9,110 nucleotides of DNA from NCBI GenBank assembly GCA_903831485.1, contig CAIKXW010000226.1, positions 1 through 9,110 of the forward strand, given 5' to 3'. This document shows, piece by piece, positions 5,462 to 9,110 of this stretch. Below the pieces are notes generated by a model. That model was not told the DNA's origin, did not search any database, and saw nothing but the letters and a program-made list of their open reading frames with translations. Positions within the stretch are counted from its first letter, which is position 1. Each line of letters opens with the position of its first letter. Both the position numbers and the translations under genes were made by a program. The stretch comes from an uncultured Alphaproteobacteria bacterium. GTDB lineage: Bacteria; Pseudomonadota; Alphaproteobacteria; Caulobacterales; Hyphomonadaceae.

Positions 5462-8329
5462 CTACTGCACTCCGGGCCCCGGCACGATCTTGAGCCGCCA
5501 GGCCGTCTCCGGCTTGAACCACTTCTTCGCCGCCGCCATCACGTCCGCCGGCGTGATGCTGGCATAGTCGCTCAGCTCCGTGCGGATGTACTGCATGCCG
5601 CCCGGATCATCGTGCGCATTCGACAGCAGCTCCATCCAGTAGCCGACATTGGTCACGGTGTTGCGCCGCGCCTGCTCCAGTTTCGGCTGCACGATGCGGT
5701 CGATCTCCGACTGCGGCTGCGGCTTGGTCGCAAGGTCGAGCGCGAGCTGCTGGATCTGGTCCTGCACGCTATCGATCGTCTCCGGCGGCACTTCGATCGC
5801 CACGGCGATGTAGCCATAGTCCGGCAGGAAGGTCGAAATATCGACGATCTCCATCGGCGAATACGTCGCTCCGCCTTCCGAACGGAACAGGCGTGTTGCG
5901 TTGTCGCGCAGCATCTGTCCCAGCACGTTGGCGATACGCTCCTCGCGGATGTTCTTGAACACGCCCTGATAGGTCGGCCAGCCGATGAAGGCATAGCCCT
6001 GGTCGGGCCGGCCCTCGTGCGGCAGCGTCGTCACGCCCGGCGGATGGAAGTCGACATCACGCCAGTTCGCCGGCTCCTTGAACTCCGGCCGCTTCGGCAG
6101 GGCGCCAAGTGTCCGCGCGACTTCGCTGATCACCTGCTCGACGCTGACATCGCCGATCACGATCACTTCAAGCGGCGAGTTGTCGACGATCGGCTTGATG
6201 TACTTGACCGAGTCCCCCGGCTTCCACGTATCGCGCATCGCCTTGTTGTTGATGGTCCAGCGCAGGTCGCCATTGTGCAGCAGCCGGTCCAGTTCCCGCT
6301 CCAGCACGCCCGACGGCGTCATCAGAAGCGAGGCATCGGCCTGGTCGGCCCCCTGCATCCACGACGCCCAGTCATCCGCCCGATAAGCCGGGTCGGATAC
6401 CATCGCAGCCATGATCTCCATCTGCAGGCCAAGGTCCTCGCGCGTGGCGACGTTGATGTTGTCGAGCGCATAGGCATCGTCCAGCGTCCGCGCCACGGCG
6501 ACAGCGCGCTTGCCCGCAAGCGTGCGCGCCTGCTCCGTCGGCGTCAGCTTGCCCAGCCCCCCCGACGACCACAGCGACAGTCCCATGTCGGATGCATCGA
6601 TCACATTAATCGGCATCTGCAGCCGCCCGCGGCCAAGCCGCACGCGAACGCTGATAAGGTCCTTGTTGGACGGCAAGGGCTTCACCGTCAGCTTCACGCC
6701 ATTCTCGAAGCGCACCAGCGTGACGCCAAGATCCTGCACGACCTTGCGATCCGCCACCGTCCCCGGCTTGCCGAAATTCGTGTACGGCCACGGCTTGATC
6801 GCATCCGGCGTATAGGCCTTCACCGGCGCCGCCATCGCGCGCTTCAACGCATCGCGCAGGCCCTGTTCGCCGCCCGCAGGCGCAGCGCTGCCGCTGTAGA
6901 TCAGCGTCGGCGTGTCCTTGAACCGCGCCTTCAACGCCGCATTCACTTCCGCGAGCGTGATCGTCGGCGCCTGCTCCAGCATCAGCGCGTAGGATTGCTG
7001 CAGCGACGTGAACGGAATGTCCGAAGAGACATAGTCCGCCGCCGTTTCCACCTGCGCCACCGACGTTCCTGTCCGCCCCCGCTCCGCCTCGCGCCGCGAG
7101 GCGTCGAGGAACAGCGCGCGCTGGCGGTCCAGCTCGTCCTGCGTGATCCCGTACTCCACCGCCTGGCGGTGCGCCGTCACCATCAGTTCGATGGTCTTCG
7201 GCACGTCGATCACGCCGCCCGAATAGGCAATCTGCCCGCGCCACACGCCATGGATGGCGCTGGCCGACGGACTGCCCAGCGATCGCGCCGGCTTGCCCGC
7301 CGCATCGTTGAGGCTCAGCATGCGCTGACCGACGACACGCGAAGCGAGAACTTCCACCAGCATCCGCCGGCGTTCAGCCTTGGTATGCATCCTCTCCGAA
7401 TACGGCTCGAACCAGCGCAGCATGACAGACGTGTCCGGCGCGCCCGGCGTGATCAGCATCGCAACATCCGGCGTCACCGGCTTCGTCGTCACGGGCGCGG
7501 GGTCCTTGCCCGGCGTCCCGCGGCCTTTCCAGTCGCCAAAGGTCTGGCTGATCATCGGGATGATCGACGGATTGACGTCGCCCACGATCAGCAGCGTCGC
7601 ACGCTCGGGCCGGTAGAACGCATCATAAAAACCGCGAATGGTCTGCGGCGTCACCGTCTCGATCACTTTGCGCAAGCCGATCGGCGGGCGGCCATAGGGA
7701 TGCTCGCCCACCTGCATCTTCAGCATGGCCGTCGCCGCAGCCAGTCCCGGGCCCGCACGCGCGCGCTCCTCGGCCAGCACGACGCCACGCTCGGCGTCCA
7801 CCTTGTCCGGCGCGATTATCATCTCGCTGACCAGCTGGCGCAGCACATCCAGACCAAGCGTCAGAGATTCAGTGTTGTTGCGCGGCAGGTCGATGATGAA
7901 TGTCGTGGTGTCCGGCCCGGTCGAGGCGTTCACATCCGCCGCCATCTGCAGGCCGATGCCTTCCAGGGCGCGCTGCACTTCACCGTCCGGATATTTCGTC
8001 GTGCCGCGGAAAGCGAGGTGCTCCAGGAAGTGCGCCACACCCTCCTCACCCGGACGCTCCTGCATCGAGCCCGCATCGATCAGCATCCGCAGCGCCACCT
8101 GGCGGGGCGGCGTCTGGTTGGGCAGGATCATGTAGCGCATGCCGTTCGGCAGCTCGCCGAGCACATAGTCCGTGTCGTGCGGCAGGTCGCTCAACTCGCG
8201 CGGCCATCCGGGGCCCGCGGGCGCGGCCTGCGTCACGTTCACGGTCTGGGCAAACGCCCCAGCGCCCATCGCGCCGATGCTGACCAGTCCAGCCGCAAGG
8301 CACACGGCGACACGCTTGAGACGTTTCAT
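5462..8329 (-). CDS. Periplasmic M16 (pitrilysin) family zinc metalloprotease, PqqL-like
   Basis: This 955-residue protein is predicted to degrade peptides in the periplasm with a zinc active site. It begins with a Sec signal peptide (KRLKR, hydrophobic core, AFA|QT cleavage at 27/28). The first M16 domain holds the inverted zinc motif HFLEH (His100, Glu103 catalytic base, His104) and a distal Glu ligand, probably Glu187 in VVLAEE, with the conserved ERG glutamate at 180. Further M16-type segments follow, including HPYGRP, FYRPERATLLIVGD and, near the C terminus, GATYSP, matching the non-catalytic half. No HxxEH occurs in the second half, as expected of two-half M16 proteases. Length and secretion resemble Escherichia coli PqqL (about 930 residues). 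Two adjacent ATGs begin the frame; GGAGG is 1 nt from 8332 and 4 nt from 8329, so 8329 is preferred. It lies 96 bp downstream of the YjbR-like gene and converges with the sortase gene. No defect is seen; the substrate is unknown. Confidence 0.94.
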   Translation of the reverse strand: MKRLKRVAVCLAAGLVSIGAMGAGAFAQTVNVTQAAPAGPGWPRELSDLPHDTDYVLGELPNGMRYMILPNQTPPRQVALRMLIDAGSMQERPGEEGVAHFLEHLAFRGTTKYPDGEVQRALEGIGLQMAADVNASTGPDTTTFIIDLPRNNTESLTLGLDVLRQLVSEMIIAPDKVDAERGVVLAEERARAGPGLAAATAMLKMQVGEHPYGRPPIGLRKVIETVTPQTIRGFYDAFYRPERATLLIVGDVNPSIIPMISQTFGDWKGRGTPGKDPAPVTTKPVTPDVAMLITPGAPDTSVMLRWFEPYSERMHTKAERRRMLVEVLASRVVGQRMLSLNDAAGKPARSLGSPSASAIHGVWRGQIAYSGGVIDVPKTIELMVTAHRQAVEYGITQDELDRQRALFLDASRREAERGRTGTSVAQVETAADYVSSDIPFTSLQQSYALMLEQAPTITLAEVNAALKARFKDTPTLIYSGSAAPAGGEQGLRDALKRAMAAPVKAYTPDAIKPWPYTNFGKPGTVADRKVVQDLGVTLVRFENGVKLTVKPLPSNKDLISVRVRLGRGRLQMPINVIDASDMGLSLWSSGGLGKLTPTEQARTLAGKRAVAVARTLDDAYALDNINVATREDLGLQMEIMAAMVSDPAYRADDWASWMQGADQADASLLMTPSGVLERELDRLLHNGDLRWTINNKAMRDTWKPGDSVKYIKPIVDNSPLEVIVIGDVSVEQVISEVARTLGALPKRPEFKEPANWRDVDFHPPGVTTLPHEGRPDQGYAFIGWPTYQGVFKNIREERIANVLGQMLRDNATRLFRSEGGATYSPMEIVDISTFLPDYGYIAVAIEVPPETIDSVQDQIQQLALDLATKPQPQSEIDRIVQPKLEQARRNTVTNVGYWMELLSNAHDDPGGMQYIRTELSDYASITPADVMAAAKKWFKPETAWRLKIVPGPGVQ

Positions 8330-8333
8330 CATT

Positions 8334-8338
8334 CCTCC
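8334..8338 (-). promoter_or_regulatory. Strong Shine-Dalgarno of the M16 protease gene
   Basis: The - strand reads GGAGG, A, ATG, ATG. With the first ATG (8332) the spacing is 1 nt, too short for normal initiation; with the second (8329) it is 4 nt. The second ATG is therefore the more likely start. The choice changes the protein by one methionine only. Confidence 0.7.
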
Positions 8339-8425
8339 GGAGAGTCGGCGACCCGTCCCAGACAGTTAGACCTTGAGGCGATCCAGCCGCTTCACGCTCC
8401 TGAAAGCAAGTGATTAAGGCGGTTG

Positions 8426-8815
8426 TCAGGCCTCTCCCCGGACCAGCCGCGCAAACTTCTTCGGGGCTACGGCGCAATAGCTCTGCGTCATCCACGCTTT
8501 AAGTGTGGGCATTTCCGCGGTGATGTCGTCATCCGGACCAAAGCGGGCAATCACCCAATCGTGTTGCTTGAACCAGCCCTTGCTCTCCCGCACGAAGTAC
8601 AAGACCCGAACCATCTCCGCCGACACCGGCAGCTTCATGATCATGGTCAGCGCGCCCTCGGGCTCCTTGCGGTCGCCGAACACGAAAAACATCTTCTTGC
8701 GGAAATACAGCGCCCGCGTCGGCGGCCATCCCGGACCTGCCGACGTTTCGGGCATCGTCAGCCCAAACGCAGTCAGCTCTCTCTCGACTTGCTGGTGGGG
8801 CGTAAGGCGCGGCAT
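8426..8815 (-). CDS. MmcQ/YjbR family DNA-binding-like protein
   Basis: This 129-residue protein appears to belong to the MmcQ/YjbR family (PF04237), small CyaY-like alpha/beta proteins often annotated as DNA-binding but with no established cellular role. The evidence is the overall pattern: an N-terminal helix leading to a short LTMPET segment, a FRKKMFFVFGD strand pair, TMIMKLP, then WFKQHDWVIARF, and a C-terminal helical part with MTQSYCAVAPKKFARL. These match the family order of LPG-like segment, lysine-bearing strand, W-V strand and Ser-Tyr helix. ATG 8815 is chosen because family members start close to this helix, but no SD lies upstream; GTG 8851 would add 12 residues with no better ribosome site. 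It has no signal peptide and should be cytoplasmic. It precedes the M16 gene on the same strand, 96 bp apart; cotranscription is possible but the gap could hold its own promoter. The family call rests on remembered patterns, not a search. Confidence 0.75.
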   Translation of the reverse strand: MPRLTPHQQVERELTAFGLTMPETSAGPGWPPTRALYFRKKMFFVFGDRKEPEGALTMIMKLPVSAEMVRVLYFVRESKGWFKQHDWVIARFGPDDDITAEMPTLKAWMTQSYCAVAPKKFARLVRGEA

Positions 8816-8918
8816 TGGGAAAACTGAACATATTCCCGACCCTGACACCACGGCGCCCGATTGCAGCGCGGCCCGCGCGGGCTTACGAGTGCGTCAATCA
8901 ACGACGGGGAGTTGGACC
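8816..8918. promoter_or_regulatory. Divergent intergenic region with a GC palindrome
   Basis: About 103 bp separate the YjbR-like gene and the + strand lipoprotein gene, so two promoters should share this space. A perfect 12-bp palindrome, GCCCGCGCGGGC, lies at 8871-8882, roughly mid-way. I found no clear -35/-10 pair. GGGGAG at 8906-8911 is the ribosome binding site of the lipoprotein gene, 7 nt before its ATG. Confidence 0.45.
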
Positions 8919-9110
8919 ATGTTCAAGAAACTGATGCTGCCGCTTGTCATGCTGGCCGCCGCCAGCTGCGCCAATCCGCCGGCAGCCGACGCGCCAAAAC
9001 CGCTCCAGATCACCGAAGCCAGCTTCAGCTGCATCCGCGATCTCAAGCCCGTGCGCGGCTTCTATGTCGGCAACCTGCTCGGCGACATGGACGCGACACT
9101 CGCGGCAGCC
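8919..9110 (+). CDS. Putative lipoprotein, 3' end beyond the window
   Basis: Only the first 64 codons are present and the frame is still open at the window edge. ATG 8919 is preceded by GGGGAG with 7-nt spacing. The N terminus is a short lipoprotein signal: FKK, a hydrophobic stretch, then AAASC with Cys17 as the likely lipidated residue, followed by a proline/alanine linker. The mature part begins around LQITEASFSCIRDL and continues with KPVRGFYVGNLLGDMDATL. I do not recognise the family with certainty. The segment faintly recalls periplasmic proteins that carry a c-type haem motif near the C terminus, but no CxxCH is visible in the portion seen, so no function is assigned. Codon use resembles its neighbours. 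It is divergent from the YjbR-like gene. Confidence 0.8.
   Translation, partial: MFKKLMLPLVMLAAASCANPPAADAPKPLQITEASFSCIRDLKPVRGFYVGNLLGDMDATLAAA

Noticed and set aside
5438..8413. A 991-codon open frame on the + strand covering the whole M16 gene
   Set aside because: It is antisense to a gene with clear protease motifs, is extremely rich in Arg, His and Leu, and has no signal or domain pattern. Such frames arise opposite high-GC genes because stop codons are rare there.
8330..8425. A promoter in the gap before the M16 gene (TTGCTT followed 17 nt later by CTGGAT on the - strand)
   Set aside because: The spacing is right but the -10 candidate matches the consensus at too few positions to be reported as a site.

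Overview
The window is uniformly GC-rich and gene-dense, with strong G/C preference at third codon positions. Its gene content fits a Gram-negative proteobacterium: a putative outer-membrane lipoprotein peptidase, a periplasmic PqqL-like M16 protease and a proteobacterial (class GN) sortase. An alphaproteobacterium of marine or aquatic type, for example near the Hyphomonadaceae, is my best inference, but no rRNA or other taxonomic marker is present to prove it. I see no tRNA, rRNA, CRISPR array or insertion sequence.

Layout: (1) 5-35, a Rho-independent terminator that probably ends a + strand gene lying left of the window and may also serve the gene on the other strand. (2) 39-2297 (-), a lipoprotein of the S9A prolyl-oligopeptidase family with a complete catalytic triad. 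(3) 2298-2511, a 214-bp divergent intergenic region. (4) 2512-4785 (+), a secreted VIT + VWA protein with a C-terminal LPGTA sorting signal, followed by a perfect 13-bp hairpin and then 4844-5431 (+), a class GN sortase. (5) A 30-bp convergent gap whose left edge carries a hairpin. (6) 5462-8329 (-), a two-half M16 zinc metalloprotease, preceded on the same strand by 8426-8815 (-), a MmcQ/YjbR-family protein. (7) 8816-8918, a short divergent region, then 8919-9110 (+), the start of a lipoprotein cut by the window edge.

The distinctive system is the pair at 2512-5431. It matches the 'one sortase, one target' arrangement described for some proteobacteria (TIGR03788 target, TIGR03784 sortase). 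The target would be exported through Sec, held in the inner membrane by its C-terminal helix, and cut at LPGT|A by the adjacent membrane-anchored sortase in the periplasm. What it is then joined to in a Gram-negative cell is not apparent from the sequence. Three features stand out: the strong hairpin lacking a T-tract between target and sortase, a 26-residue tail after the arginine stop-transfer cluster, and the absence in this window of the regulatory and OmpA-like partners that accompany the system in other proteobacteria. The flanking proteases are on the opposite strand and need not be functionally linked. The pair belongs to a known but little-studied class; I do not claim it is new.
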